From Flavobacteriales bacterium (GTDB lineage Bacteria; Bacteroidota; Bacteroidia; Flavobacteriales_C; GCA-002722245), in the NCBI GenBank assembly GCA_023251075.1, contig JAHEZM010000020.1, positions 1 through 58,230 of the forward strand: a stretch of 58,230 nucleotides of DNA. The letters run 5' to 3'. Below the pieces are notes generated by a model, which saw nothing but the letters and a program-made list of their open reading frames with translations, searched no databases and had not been told where the DNA came from. Shown piece after piece: positions 36,016 to 46,048 of the stretch. Each line of letters opens with the position of its first letter. Position 1 is the first letter of the stretch. The translations under genes and the position numbers were made by a program.

Positions 36016-39000
36016 AAATCTTGATTCCCAGAATACAAATATCGTCGACTTGTTCTTTCAATCCCTTCCACTTGTGAAAAGTATCTTCTAAAATTCTCTT
36101 TTGAATTTCTAAATCCCGATCAGCAATTTTAATCAGTAATTCCCTAAGATTTTTAGTTTTGAATTTCTTATCATCATCACCGCCAAACTGATCAGCATAA
36201 CCATCAGAAAAAGCATAAATAATATCATCTTTTTGCAATTGAATCACATGATGGGTAAATGGCAATAAAAAATCAAATTTCCCTACCGGTTGTTTATCGG
36301 CTTTATAAATGATTATTTCTCCATTTCTATAAATATACAGTGGATTATTTGCTCCTGAATATTCCAACATTAAAGTATTATAATCTATACAGCACAGGGT
36401 TATATCCATTCCGTCTTTCACACTATCGCCATCTGTATCAAAAATGCGAGTTACCAATAAACTAGTAATTAAATCTAAAATATGAGCCGGTTTAGTTACA
36501 CTCATTTCTTTCACCACCTGAGTGAGTAGATTTTTACACATAATACTCACCATTGCTCCGGGAACGCCATGCCCGGTACAATCGGCAACTGCAAAATAGG
36601 TTTTATTATTTACCTTTTCAACCCAATAAAAATCTCCGGAAACAATATCTTTTGGTAGATAAGAAACGAAATAATTTTTCAATTCGCTTTCCATAAACTT
36701 TCGTTTGGGAAGGATTGCGCGCTGAATTCTTTTGGCGTATTGAATACTATCCAAAATGGCTTTGTTTTTTTCTAAAACGATAGATTTTTGTTCAATGATT
36801 GTTTTTCGTTGCTCCCTTAATTTACTGTTTGCTTTTTGAATTCTAACATAAGAATATATCCAGGTGAAAATAATTAAAGCACAAAGCGAATAAAACCACC
36901 AAGTACGCCAGAAAGGTGGAGTAATTAAAAAGCTATATTCTACGGCAGGGGTACTCCAATTTTCGCCATCGGTTGAAACCTGTAATTGAAAAACATAATA
37001 ACCAGGATCTAAGCTTGAATACACAGCTGAAGGTTCATTGGTAACAAACCAGGTATTATCATAACCCACCAATTGATAACGATAACTTACCTTATCGGGT
37101 TTTTTCAAACTAATTGCTTTAAATAAAAAGGTGACATGATTCTGTTGAAAGCTTAATTCTAAGTTGTAGGGTAATCCATTCGGACTGATACTATCGGTAA
37201 ACTGAGTCCAGTCAACTTTATTATGAAACAATCGCAAATCAATAATTTGCAATGAAGGAATAATCATTTCATGAAAATACAAATGAGGCTGGAAAACGGT
37301 TAATCCGTTTTTGGTGCCTATCCATAAAACATCTTCTTTATCAATAAACAAAGAATTATTGTTACACTCCTTACCCAAGAAACCATCTTCGGCAGAAAGA
37401 AAAACAATTTTCTCTTTGGTAGTATCTGCGGGTATTTTGATAATACCGTTTGCCAATCCGGCCCAAACATTATTTTTACTGTCAACGGCTATAGAAAAAA
37501 TTGCATCTACTTTAACCGATGGAATTTTAATTTTGGTGAATTCGCCATTAAAAAAAGTGAATACTCCTTCGTTGGTAGCAATCCATATTTTTCCATTTTT
37601 ATCTTCGGCGGTACAGCGGACTCTCTGACTGGTAAATCCATTTTTTTTACCGTAGCTATTCAATTTTTTTCGGTCATAGATTAAAAGACCTTTTTCAGTA
37701 GAGAAATAAATATTTCCATTTTTCCCTTTTTTAATATCAAAAACATGATCGCTAATGTTACCAGCAATATTCCAATAAGCGATACTATCATGATCTATTT
37801 TACAAATCCCACCTTGAGTTCCCAACCAGATATTATTTTCATTTTCAGGAAAAACACTCCAGCACTTTGCTAAGCTTCTAACTTCACCTTTAGGAAGAAA
37901 CTCCTTTGTTTTATTGTCTTTTATTCTGGCTACACCAAAATTTGTAGCTACATAAATAGCTTCATTTAATTTTCCAAAATCGTATACTTCATTATGAATT
38001 CTAAGGTCTTTATTTAAATCGAAATTTATTTCGCCAATACATTTACCATCTTTAAACTTTACCACACCACTATCGGTACCTAACCATTTCACACCATTTT
38101 CAAATTCATCAACAACATATATAGTACTAGAAGGCAAACCTTGATCTACACTGTAATTTTCAAAAGATTGGGTGTTTAATTTTGAGAATCCGTTTTGATT
38201 GGAGATAAACCAAAGATTATGTTCATTGTCTTCCATAGTTCGCCAAACCACATTATCTACCAAACCATTGTCCATAGTATAATAAGTAAACTTATTCTCA
38301 GCAAATTTTATAGCGCCGGCATCAGAAGAAATCCAAATATTTTTTCTTGAATCTTTAAACAAATGAAACATGCGAATATTGGGCATTTTCAAATCGATTG
38401 CCTTTTTTCCTGCACCCAATTCAAACAAACCGGTTCTGCTTAAAACCCAGTATTTATCGGGGGATATCTCTATTACAGAACTCACAAAATTATTTACATC
38501 TTCTGCTTTATCAGTAAACAAATAATGTTGAAATTTAACTCCATCGTATTTTATTAAACCATTGAAAAGAGTACAAAACCAAATATTTCCTTTAGAATCC
38601 TCATAAATACTAAAAACGGGTTTATTGGCTAAAACACTATCACCAGTGAAAGGCAATACTTTTTCTTTAAACATATTCATTCCACCGTGTGTAGCCACCC
38701 AAAACCTACCTTTAGTATCCTTATATGTTACATAAATACGATTGTGTTTAAGACCATCTTTATCGGTGTAAGTTTTGAATTTCTTGCCATCGAAAACCGA
38801 CAAACCATTATTTGTTCCGAAATACTTCTTGCCATCGTATTCCTTTATGTCGAACACAGTATTATCAGGCAGGCCATTTTGCTTCGAATAAACTTCAAAA
38901 GATTTACCATCAAAAACATTCACTCCGCCATTATTGGTACCCAACCACAAGGAATGATCAACAGCATCCTGATGAATGCATAAAACCTGGGAAGAGGAGA

Positions 39001-39103
39001 GGCCATTTTCTGGAGTATAATTAACGAAAGGATATTTCTGTGCCGCTACACCTAGCGCTACAAAGCAAAAGAAAAAAAAACAAAACTTAATCTTAAAATT
39101 CAT
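36014..39103 (-). CDS. Periplasmic beta-propeller sensor with SpoIIE/PP2C phosphatase output
   Basis: A signal peptide (MNFKIKFCFFFFCFVALGVAAQ) is followed by about 600 residues of Reg_prop repeats (units such as GLPDNTVFDIKEYDGK and NIWLGTQGGI), as in two-component propeller sensors. A Y_Y_Y domain follows (about residues 665-745), then one membrane helix (WWFYSLCALIIFTWIYSY) and a coiled coil. The last 230 residues are a PP2C-type phosphatase with VSGDFYWV, CTGHGVPGAMVS, KDGMDITLCC and FSDGYADQFGG. No histidine kinase domain is present, so it signals by dephosphorylation. It is divergent from the beta-helix pair. Confidence 0.9.
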   Translation of the reverse strand: MNFKIKFCFFFFCFVALGVAAQKYPFVNYTPENGLSSSQVLCIHQDAVDHSLWLGTNNGGVNVFDGKSFEVYSKQNGLPDNTVFDIKEYDGKKYFGTNNGLSVFDGKKFKTYTDKDGLKHNRIYVTYKDTKGRFWVATHGGMNMFKEKVLPFTGDSVLANKPVFSIYEDSKGNIWFCTLFNGLIKYDGVKFQHYLFTDKAEDVNNFVSSVIEISPDKYWVLSRTGLFELGAGKKAIDLKMPNIRMFHLFKDSRKNIWISSDAGAIKFAENKFTYYTMDNGLVDNVVWRTMEDNEHNLWFISNQNGFSKLNTQSFENYSVDQGLPSSTIYVVDEFENGVKWLGTDSGVVKFKDGKCIGEINFDLNKDLRIHNEVYDFGKLNEAIYVATNFGVARIKDNKTKEFLPKGEVRSLAKCWSVFPENENNIWLGTQGGICKIDHDSIAYWNIAGNISDHVFDIKKGKNGNIYFSTEKGLLIYDRKKLNSYGKKNGFTSQRVRCTAEDKNGKIWIATNEGVFTFFNGEFTKIKIPSVKVDAIFSIAVDSKNNVWAGLANGIIKIPADTTKEKIVFLSAEDGFLGKECNNNSLFIDKEDVLWIGTKNGLTVFQPHLYFHEMIIPSLQIIDLRLFHNKVDWTQFTDSISPNGLPYNLELSFQQNHVTFLFKAISLKKPDKVSYRYQLVGYDNTWFVTNEPSAVYSSLDPGYYVFQLQVSTDGENWSTPAVEYSFLITPPFWRTWWFYSLCALIIFTWIYSYVRIQKANSKLREQRKTIIEQKSIVLEKNKAILDSIQYAKRIQRAILPKRKFMESELKNYFVSYLPKDIVSGDFYWVEKVNNKTYFAVADCTGHGVPGAMVSIMCKNLLTQVVKEMSVTKPAHILDLITSLLVTRIFDTDGDSVKDGMDITLCCIDYNTLMLEYSGANNPLYIYRNGEIIIYKADKQPVGKFDFLLPFTHHVIQLQKDDIIYAFSDGYADQFGGDDDKKFKTKNLRELLIKIADRDLEIQKRILEDTFHKWKGLKEQVDDICILGIKI

Positions 39104-39196
39104 CGTAGAACCAGCTCATGGAATTTAAAAACAAATTATACTCCATTTTGAGTTTGCAGTTACAAAATCATTCATTGAAATAATAAAGGCCAGATT

Positions 39197-41476
39197 ATGC
39201 AAAAATATTTACTCGTGACGTCGTTGCTTATATTTTCAAAATTATCCCTTACAGCAGGGTTAATCGGAGGGTATAACATTGGTCCTACTAATGCCGACTA
39301 TCCAACGATAGATTTGGCTGTTCAGGATTTAAACACAATGGGTATAGATGGTGATGTTACTTTCAATATCGATCCATTAGGAAATTACACTCAAAGATTT
39401 ACAATAAATAACTTTCCCAATGTCAACAATCACCATGTTGCCTTTATTTCATCTAGTCCATCACTAAAAGCAGTTTTAAATGTTGCTGGGGTATCGGCAG
39501 CAAATTATACTATAAATATTAATGGTGCAGCGAATATAAAATTTGAAAACATTCTGTTCAATAATCAAAGTAGCGTCTACAAAGGCATTATAGAATTTAA
39601 TCAGAACGGGGGTAATACTCCAAAAAACATAGAATTCTCAAAATGTCAATTTATGGTTTCTAACGGTGGAGTTTCAATCAATGGAAATGTTATTCATACC
39701 AATTGTGTACTTAACAATATCGATATAAACAACAGCTTTTTTAGTGGAGGATACGATTGTATTAATTTAGAAAATGCTTCAACTTATAGCTACAATATAA
39801 AAATAGAAAAAGACACTTTTTCATCTCATGATCACTCAGCGGTACAATTAAAATTTGTAAAAAGCTTCACATTAGTGGATAGTAAATTCAATAATGGAAA
39901 TAACATGGGTAACACTTTAGGTGTAAGATTAGAATACTCAGATGATACCACTACTATTTCACGCAATCAATTTATTGAAAATGCTATGCAATTATGGAAT
40001 TGTGCGAACACCACAGCGGGCAACAAATGGATTTCAATAGACAATAATTTCATCACCTGTAGTTCTTTAAATCCCTTAGAATTAACTAATGTTTCCGGGT
40101 TGGGAGAAATCAACATAATTCACAATACCATTACAAGCTCTAGTACAAGTGTACTTGGGTTTTATGGAACCATGGCACATTTACATTTCATGAATAATTT
40201 ATGTATTCAGTTCAATTCAGTAAATAATGTATTGCAAAAAAATGGAAATCAATCCGATTTTCATTTCAATCATAATGCTTATATCTATCCCAACCAGTTT
40301 GCATTAGTAAGTATGGCAAACACAACATTTACTCAATGGCAAACTGCACAACTTTTAGATGCAAATTCTATTGATGATCATGGTTTAGCCTGGGATCCAT
40401 CATGGGGAGCTTTTAAAGAATATCCTAATTGCCATTTTCCTTCAAAATATAAAATTGCATTATTTGTAGATAAAGATTTTGAAAATGATTTAAGCAACAT
40501 TAAAAGAAATTTTTATCCTTCGTGGGTGGGTTGTACCAATGTTGGTAAATCAAACAATTCTTTAGGAATAATAAGTGGAACCGTTAAAGCTGGTAACAAT
40601 ACTTTAACGAATGGAGAAGTTTCTATTTACGCCGACAACACTAACAAAATAATGTTGGATTTAGTGGCCACAACCACTATTTCTAATCTTGGTTTTTTCA
40701 GTTTTAATAATTTACCCAATAAAGAATATGCTTTAAAATTCACTCCCGATAAAATAAATGATCCTGCTAAAATTCCCACTTACTATGGCGGAAAATTCAA
40801 CTGGGGCACTGTTTTTCCAATGAATGCTGATAGTTGCTCAACAGGTATTAGTTTAGATTTTCAAGTAGATACAATGGAAACTATGGCGAGTGGAGCCGGA
40901 AAAATATCGGGATATGTCACCTATGATCTTGCAGGCACTAAAACCAGTGACCCTATTCCTGGAATTGATATTGTACTCGATAAAATTCCGCCCAGTAAAT
41001 CAGTAAACATGACCACTACAGATGCTTATGGCTACTATGAATTCAACAATCTTTCAATGGGTGATTATCAAATTAAAATCGATTTCACCGGTTTAGATAA
41101 TGACAGTTTATATATGGTCACCTTAGATAACAACAACAGTGAATATAGCACAATGGACTATTGCGTAGACACTAACGTTATTGCCAATATTTGTGGTGCG
41201 CCAGCTTCAGTAAAAAGTATTGAAAAAAAACAAAATAAAAACTTTTCAGTGCTACCGAATCCATTCAACAATGAATTACAAATTTCTACCTTAAATACTT
41301 TTAAAGAGATATTAAACATTACTATTTACGACCTTGCAGGAAGAATTATTCAAAACTCTAGCGCCTCAAATAGTACATCTTATAAAATAAATACTTCAAA
41401 CCTGGAATCGGGAATTTATATTATTGGCATAAATCATGAAGGGGTTCAAGAGAACTACAAAGTGATTAAAGAATAA
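39197..41476 (+). CDS. Large T9SS beta-helix surface protein (copy 1)
   Basis: A signal peptide (MQKYLLVTSLLIFSKLSLTA) leads to repeats of short hydrophobic strands (NIKFENILFNNQS, NNIDINNSFFSGGYDCINLE), which fit a right-handed parallel beta helix over about residues 20-450. Two later domains resemble carboxypeptidase-regulatory-like or SdrD-B folds, with SGYVTYDLAGTKTSDPIPG. The protein ends in a T9SS sorting domain (NFSVLPNPFNNELQIS). It would be surface-exposed or secreted, perhaps an adhesin or glycan-binding protein. Its neighbour is a paralogue 4 bases downstream. Confidence 0.8.
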   Translation: MQKYLLVTSLLIFSKLSLTAGLIGGYNIGPTNADYPTIDLAVQDLNTMGIDGDVTFNIDPLGNYTQRFTINNFPNVNNHHVAFISSSPSLKAVLNVAGVSAANYTININGAANIKFENILFNNQSSVYKGIIEFNQNGGNTPKNIEFSKCQFMVSNGGVSINGNVIHTNCVLNNIDINNSFFSGGYDCINLENASTYSYNIKIEKDTFSSHDHSAVQLKFVKSFTLVDSKFNNGNNMGNTLGVRLEYSDDTTTISRNQFIENAMQLWNCANTTAGNKWISIDNNFITCSSLNPLELTNVSGLGEINIIHNTITSSSTSVLGFYGTMAHLHFMNNLCIQFNSVNNVLQKNGNQSDFHFNHNAYIYPNQFALVSMANTTFTQWQTAQLLDANSIDDHGLAWDPSWGAFKEYPNCHFPSKYKIALFVDKDFENDLSNIKRNFYPSWVGCTNVGKSNNSLGIISGTVKAGNNTLTNGEVSIYADNTNKIMLDLVATTTISNLGFFSFNNLPNKEYALKFTPDKINDPAKIPTYYGGKFNWGTVFPMNADSCSTGISLDFQVDTMETMASGAGKISGYVTYDLAGTKTSDPIPGIDIVLDKIPPSKSVNMTTTDAYGYYEFNNLSMGDYQIKIDFTGLDNDSLYMVTLDNNNSEYSTMDYCVDTNVIANICGAPASVKSIEKKQNKNFSVLPNPFNNELQISTLNTFKEILNITIYDLAGRIIQNSSASNSTSYKINTSNLESGIYIIGINHEGVQENYKVIKE

Positions 41477-41480
41477 TTTT

Positions 41481-43772
41481 ATGATAAAAAGAATACTAAC
41501 ACTCATTTTTTTTAGCACTTCAATAACATTGTTTTCACAAGCACTTACTGGCGTGCAGCAAATAGGAAACGGTAAAACCTACACCACTATCACCAGTGCA
41601 ATAAGCGATTTAGTACAAAAGGGTATCAATGGAAATGTATATTTCGATATTTATTTTAGTGCTAATACTAAATATGTAGAACAAATAGTATTACCCAATT
41701 TTAATAAAGGACCAAACGACACCGTTTTTTTTCGATCTGCCGAATTACCCAGCAAAATAGATGTAGAATTTGCATCTTCTCAAAGCAACACCAACTACGT
41801 ACTTAATATAGATGAAGCACAAAATGTAGTTTTTGAAGATATAAGTTTTACTGCCACGGGCAGTACCATGAGTGGTATTGTGAAATTTACAGGTTCTGGT
41901 CAGGACCCACAAAATATTCTATTTAAAAATTGTGATTTTATCGCTCCAACAGGTTCAGGGCCGTACAGAGAATTGTGCTACAATAGTTGTTCAATACACA
42001 ACATATTTTTCATCAACGATACTTTTACTGGAGGTGATATGGGTATTTATTTCACATCGGCATCTACCTATCAAAATAATATCGTAGTGGAAAAAAGCAC
42101 ATTTAGCAATCAATTCAGTAGCTCCGTTTATATGAGTAAAATAAACAATATCGCTATTCATGAAAACAATATGATTGGAAATAATTGTGCTTATGGAATT
42201 CACTTGAGCGACATGCAAAACAACATTACTATTCACAGTAATTTCATAAACACACTGCAAACCATTTTTTTGCAAAATGCATCAGCAGGATGTAATCTTC
42301 AGGTGTTCAATAACCGCTTTATTTCAAACAATTATCTATACAGCGTATTTCTTAGTCAGCTACAATCCATTGAATTTATACATAATACTTTAGTAGAAAA
42401 ATCGGGAATAAATGTGAGCTTAATAAACATTAACGCATGTAGTAACGGGCCTTTTATTTTTAAGAATAACATCCTCATTAACAATTTATCGCAAACCGGA
42501 AATATTTATTCTTTCGATAATACCATTGGTTCAATTACCAAAGAATTTGATCATAATGCTTATCATACCACCGGTAACATTGGCTATAATGGTCAAAATT
42601 CCACTCCCTATAACAATTTAACTTCATGGAGATCTTTTTCTGACGATGAGGCCAATTCATTTAACGGTCCTGAAGTGAGTTTACCTTATCAGCCGAGCTG
42701 GTTCACCAATGATTATCATATCAATTGTCATCTTCCCAAAATATTTAGAGCTGCTGTTTATTTAAATCAGCAATATGAAATAGATGGAGATATGCAGAAA
42801 AGAAATTTTTATCCCGCATGGATGGGAGCGGTTGAAGTAAAACCTTACGTTGGAGATTTAACGAATATTGATGGTTATGTTTATTCCGGAAGCAATGTGA
42901 TTGGCAATGGAAAAGCAATACTCATGGCCGACATAAGCAATCGCGCTTTATTAGATACTGTATCGATTACTAACATTAATAATGATGGAAGCTTTGGTTT
43001 TTCTAATATGCACTCCAAAGACTATACTTTATTGGTAGTTCCTGATGCCAATATTTATCCCAATAAAATTCCAACCTATTACGGAGGACGATTCAACTGG
43101 ACCACCTATTTTCCTGTATCGGCAGACACATGCAGTAACGGACTCAATCTTTTTGTACAAGTAGATTCACTAGAAAACAGCAACTCAGGTACAGGTGTAA
43201 TTTCAGGGTATGTTACTTATGATGTTTTCGCTAATAAAACATCCGATCCTATTCCTGGAATTGATGTGGTGTTGGATAAAATACCACCCTCAAAATCAGT
43301 AAAAATAACCACTACAGGAAATGATGGTTACTATCAATTTGATTATTTAGAAAATGGAGATTATCAGGTTAAAATCGATTTTCCTGGATTGATTAACGAT
43401 AGTTTATTTTATGTTACTGTAGATAACAATACCAATCAATATTCATTAATGGATTATTGTGTGGATACTGCCAAAATAACGATGGTGTGTGGTTCAAATG
43501 TAAGTGTATCTAAAATAATAAAAGAGCAAAACAATCACTTTTACATTGCACCTAATCCATTTCAAAATGAGTTAACGATTTATGCCAACACTTCTTTTTC
43601 TACTAATGAAAATATCAGTATAAGCGATATTAGCGGACGAATTTTACGCCAAGAAAAAGTATCAGGAAACAAAAGTGTTCAGCTAGATATGAGTGGATTT
43701 GAATCGGGAATTTATATCATCCAAATTCAAAACAACGAAACAAAAGAAAACTATAAAGTAATTAAGGAGTAA
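41481..43772 (+). CDS. Large T9SS beta-helix surface protein (copy 2)
   Basis: This 763-residue paralogue has the same order as copy 1: signal peptide (MIKRILTLIFFSTSITLFSQ), parallel beta helix, regulatory-like domains and a T9SS tail (FYIAPNPFQNELTIYA). The C-terminal domains are most alike: VTYD-xxx-KTSDPIPGID and VLDKIPPSKSVK occur in both, while the helix regions differ more. That suggests tandem duplication then divergence of the ligand-facing part. Its 3' end overlaps the converging proline dehydrogenase by 11 bases, and no terminator is seen between them. Confidence 0.8.
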   Translation: MIKRILTLIFFSTSITLFSQALTGVQQIGNGKTYTTITSAISDLVQKGINGNVYFDIYFSANTKYVEQIVLPNFNKGPNDTVFFRSAELPSKIDVEFASSQSNTNYVLNIDEAQNVVFEDISFTATGSTMSGIVKFTGSGQDPQNILFKNCDFIAPTGSGPYRELCYNSCSIHNIFFINDTFTGGDMGIYFTSASTYQNNIVVEKSTFSNQFSSSVYMSKINNIAIHENNMIGNNCAYGIHLSDMQNNITIHSNFINTLQTIFLQNASAGCNLQVFNNRFISNNYLYSVFLSQLQSIEFIHNTLVEKSGINVSLININACSNGPFIFKNNILINNLSQTGNIYSFDNTIGSITKEFDHNAYHTTGNIGYNGQNSTPYNNLTSWRSFSDDEANSFNGPEVSLPYQPSWFTNDYHINCHLPKIFRAAVYLNQQYEIDGDMQKRNFYPAWMGAVEVKPYVGDLTNIDGYVYSGSNVIGNGKAILMADISNRALLDTVSITNINNDGSFGFSNMHSKDYTLLVVPDANIYPNKIPTYYGGRFNWTTYFPVSADTCSNGLNLFVQVDSLENSNSGTGVISGYVTYDVFANKTSDPIPGIDVVLDKIPPSKSVKITTTGNDGYYQFDYLENGDYQVKIDFPGLINDSLFYVTVDNNTNQYSLMDYCVDTAKITMVCGSNVSVSKIIKEQNNHFYIAPNPFQNELTIYANTSFSTNENISISDISGRILRQEKVSGNKSVQLDMSGFESGIYIIQIQNNETKENYKVIKE

Positions 43773-44952
43773 TTCGCGATTTTTCCATCGTATCACGTCT
43801 TCTTTTTTCAGTAATAATCAAACGAAGCTCTCTACCTGTTTGTCCGGCAATAGATGTATTTTCTTTTGCTCTTCGTATTAAATAAGGAAGCAATTTTTCA
43901 ACTGGTCCGTAAGGAACATACTTAGCTACATTATAACCTTCAGCCGCTAAATTGAAACTAATATGATTACTCATTCCAAATAACTGAGCAAAATAAACAC
44001 GATGATCGTTGTTTTTAATTCCTCGCTGAGCCATCATTTGTGTTAAGTGCAAACAACTTGTTTCGTTGTGAGTACCTGCACAAAAATTCACCGAATCAAT
44101 ATTTTCTATACAAATCGTAATGGCCTTATTAAAAAGTCGGTCGGTTTCCTCTTTTGTTTTATTAATAGGAGAATCATAAGCATTCACTTGCGCACGCTTT
44201 CTTTCTTTTTCCATGTATGCCCCTCTCACCAATTTTACTCCATAGAAATATCCTAAATTCCGTGCATTTAAAATTTGTTCTTTAAGGTACAAAATACGAT
44301 CATTTCTGTACAACTGAATAGTATTAAAAACGATGGCTTTTTCTTTATTGTACCTCACTATCATTTCTTCAGCTATTTCATCTATTACCTTTTGAATCCA
44401 TGTTTCTTCTCCATCCATGAAAATGCGAACATCACTATCAGCGGCAGCTTTACACAACTCCTCAATTCTTGCTTTAACACGATCAAATTCTAAACTCTCT
44501 TCAGCACTTAATTCTTCTTTAGCCTGTACTTTAACTAATAATTCAAAACGAGCCAAACCTGTAATTTTAAAAACGGAAAAAGGAATTCTTCTGTTTCCTT
44601 TTGCCAAAGCAATTGTTTTAAGAACTTCATTTTTACAATATTCAAACGATGCTTCAATAGCCTCTCCTTCGGCAGAATAATCGAGAATAGTTCCTACATG
44701 ATACCCACCATACAATTCATTAATTACATGATTGCATTCATTGATATTTTCTCCACCACAAAATTGCTTGTAGATAGTTTTTTTAATGATTCCTCTGATA
44801 GGTAGTTGTACTTTAAAAGCAAAGCGCAAAAAACCTTTTCCATACTTCACCAAGGAAGGGTAACCCATCATTTTAAAAAGAAAAAAAGATTGATTTAATT
44901 CCTTGTTGGAACGACCTTTAAAAGCTATTTCTGTATTTAAAAAACTTAGCAT
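43762..44952 (-). CDS. Proline dehydrogenase
   Basis: The 396-residue protein is a single-domain FAD enzyme oxidising proline to pyrroline-5-carboxylate. Key segments are FMDGEETWIQ, GVKLVRGAYMEKER, FCAGTHNETS and the C-terminal YLIRRAKENTSIAGQTGREL, which holds the substrate-binding Arg residues. It lacks the P5C dehydrogenase domain of PutA. The P5C reductase gene proC lies 2.6 kb away on the other strand, so both directions of proline turnover are encoded close together. Confidence 0.93.
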   Translation of the reverse strand: MLSFLNTEIAFKGRSNKELNQSFFLFKMMGYPSLVKYGKGFLRFAFKVQLPIRGIIKKTIYKQFCGGENINECNHVINELYGGYHVGTILDYSAEGEAIEASFEYCKNEVLKTIALAKGNRRIPFSVFKITGLARFELLVKVQAKEELSAEESLEFDRVKARIEELCKAAADSDVRIFMDGEETWIQKVIDEIAEEMIVRYNKEKAIVFNTIQLYRNDRILYLKEQILNARNLGYFYGVKLVRGAYMEKERKRAQVNAYDSPINKTKEETDRLFNKAITICIENIDSVNFCAGTHNETSCLHLTQMMAQRGIKNNDHRVYFAQLFGMSNHISFNLAAEGYNVAKYVPYGPVEKLLPYLIRRAKENTSIAGQTGRELRLIITEKRRRDTMEKSRITP

Positions 44953-44996
44953 GCTGAAAAGGTTTTAATGTCATACGTGAATAGCACGAACTAGTT

Positions 44997-45860
44997 TTAC
45001 TTCTTCTTTTTTCTCAAATACAATTTGCTTCCCGCTTTAAGTTCAACATCTTCTGTACTATTATTTTTTTTGTACAAATGCTTTAGCTTAATAGCGTATT
45101 TCTGAGCAATACTGCGATAAGTATCACCATTTTCTACAATGTAAATTTCAACTGTTGCTTTCCTTCTTTTGGGTTGAATATAAATATATTCCCTACTGCC
45201 TATTTTAGTGCTATCATTAGCATCGTTGTATTTCATTAAACGATTTTGATGCATTTGTAAAACTTTTGCCAAACTCTGCCAGGTATCACCCTCACGAGCG
45301 ATGATGTACTTTACGTGATTTGAACTTACCAATATTTTTCTTGCCGTAGTATCAGCAGGAAGTGAAGAAACAGTATCGTACTGTTGTAACGAATAGCGTT
45401 CAATCAAACTCACCAACAACTGCGGATATTTGGAATTGGTAGCGTATCCGGCATCTTTCAAGCCCTGAGCCCAACCTTTATAATCTGTTTTTTCTAAAAG
45501 AAAAAGAGCTGCATAGCGCGTTCTGTTTTTTAAAAATTTAGAATGATCGCGATAGGAATCTAAAACAGAAGGATATTTTCTAAAACATTCGTTAACAGCA
45601 TCGTCATCCATGTGATAAGTATCACCCGTCCAGTCGCTGTGGCATTTTATTCCAAAATGATTGTTGGCGTTAACAGCAAGAGTACTATTCCCATTACTCG
45701 ACTCCAACATTCCTTGCGCCAAAGTGATACTTGCCGGCACACCAAATTCTTTCATTTCCAGTATAGCATCGTTTTTATAAAGAGCAATATACTGCTCGGG
45801 GGTATTGTTAGCAAAAGCCGAACAAAAACAAAAAAATGATATATAGAAAATAAACCTCAT
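44997..45860 (-). CDS. Exported glucosaminidase with LysM repeats
   Basis: A signal peptide (MRFIFYISFFCFCSAFA) precedes a GH73-type glucosaminidase domain: ASITLAQGMLESSNGNS with the catalytic Glu, HFGIKCHSDWTGDTY, and later SKYPQLLVSLIERYSLQQYD. Two LysM peptidoglycan-binding modules follow (about residues 185-235 and 240-285; IAREGDTWQSLAKVL and VENGDTYRSIAQKY). It should trim peptidoglycan in the periplasm. It stands alone, with a 34-bp inverted repeat just upstream of its start. Confidence 0.9.
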   Translation of the reverse strand: MRFIFYISFFCFCSAFANNTPEQYIALYKNDAILEMKEFGVPASITLAQGMLESSNGNSTLAVNANNHFGIKCHSDWTGDTYHMDDDAVNECFRKYPSVLDSYRDHSKFLKNRTRYAALFLLEKTDYKGWAQGLKDAGYATNSKYPQLLVSLIERYSLQQYDTVSSLPADTTARKILVSSNHVKYIIAREGDTWQSLAKVLQMHQNRLMKYNDANDSTKIGSREYIYIQPKRRKATVEIYIVENGDTYRSIAQKYAIKLKHLYKKNNSTEDVELKAGSKLYLRKKKK

Positions 45861-45878
45861 TAATAGAATTTGAAGTTG

Positions 45879-45987
45879 AGTACAATAGTTCCTTCGGAGT
45901 ACCTCAGGATGACAAACAGAACTCAGGGTGAGAGTGAGGCTGGAGAGTGAATTTCATCCTGAGGTACTCCGAAGGAACTATTGTACT
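45879..45987. repeat. Perfect 34-bp inverted repeat (large hairpin element)
   Basis: 45879-45912 and 45954-45987 are exact inverted copies of each other, 34 bases each, around a 41-base loop rich in GAGAGTG. The arms carry AGTTCCTTCGGAGTACCTCA. No long T run follows, so it is not a normal terminator. A related half-copy lies at 51122-51154, which marks it as an interspersed element. Confidence 0.9.
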
Positions 45988-46048
45988 ACTTATAAAAATA
46001 CTGAAACTAAAAACCAGAAATTACTGATGACGAAATTGCTTTTAAACA

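Noticed and set aside
45879-45987. The large inverted repeat as a rho-independent terminator
   Set aside because: The 41-base loop and lack of a T run do not fit, and a half-copy exists elsewhere.
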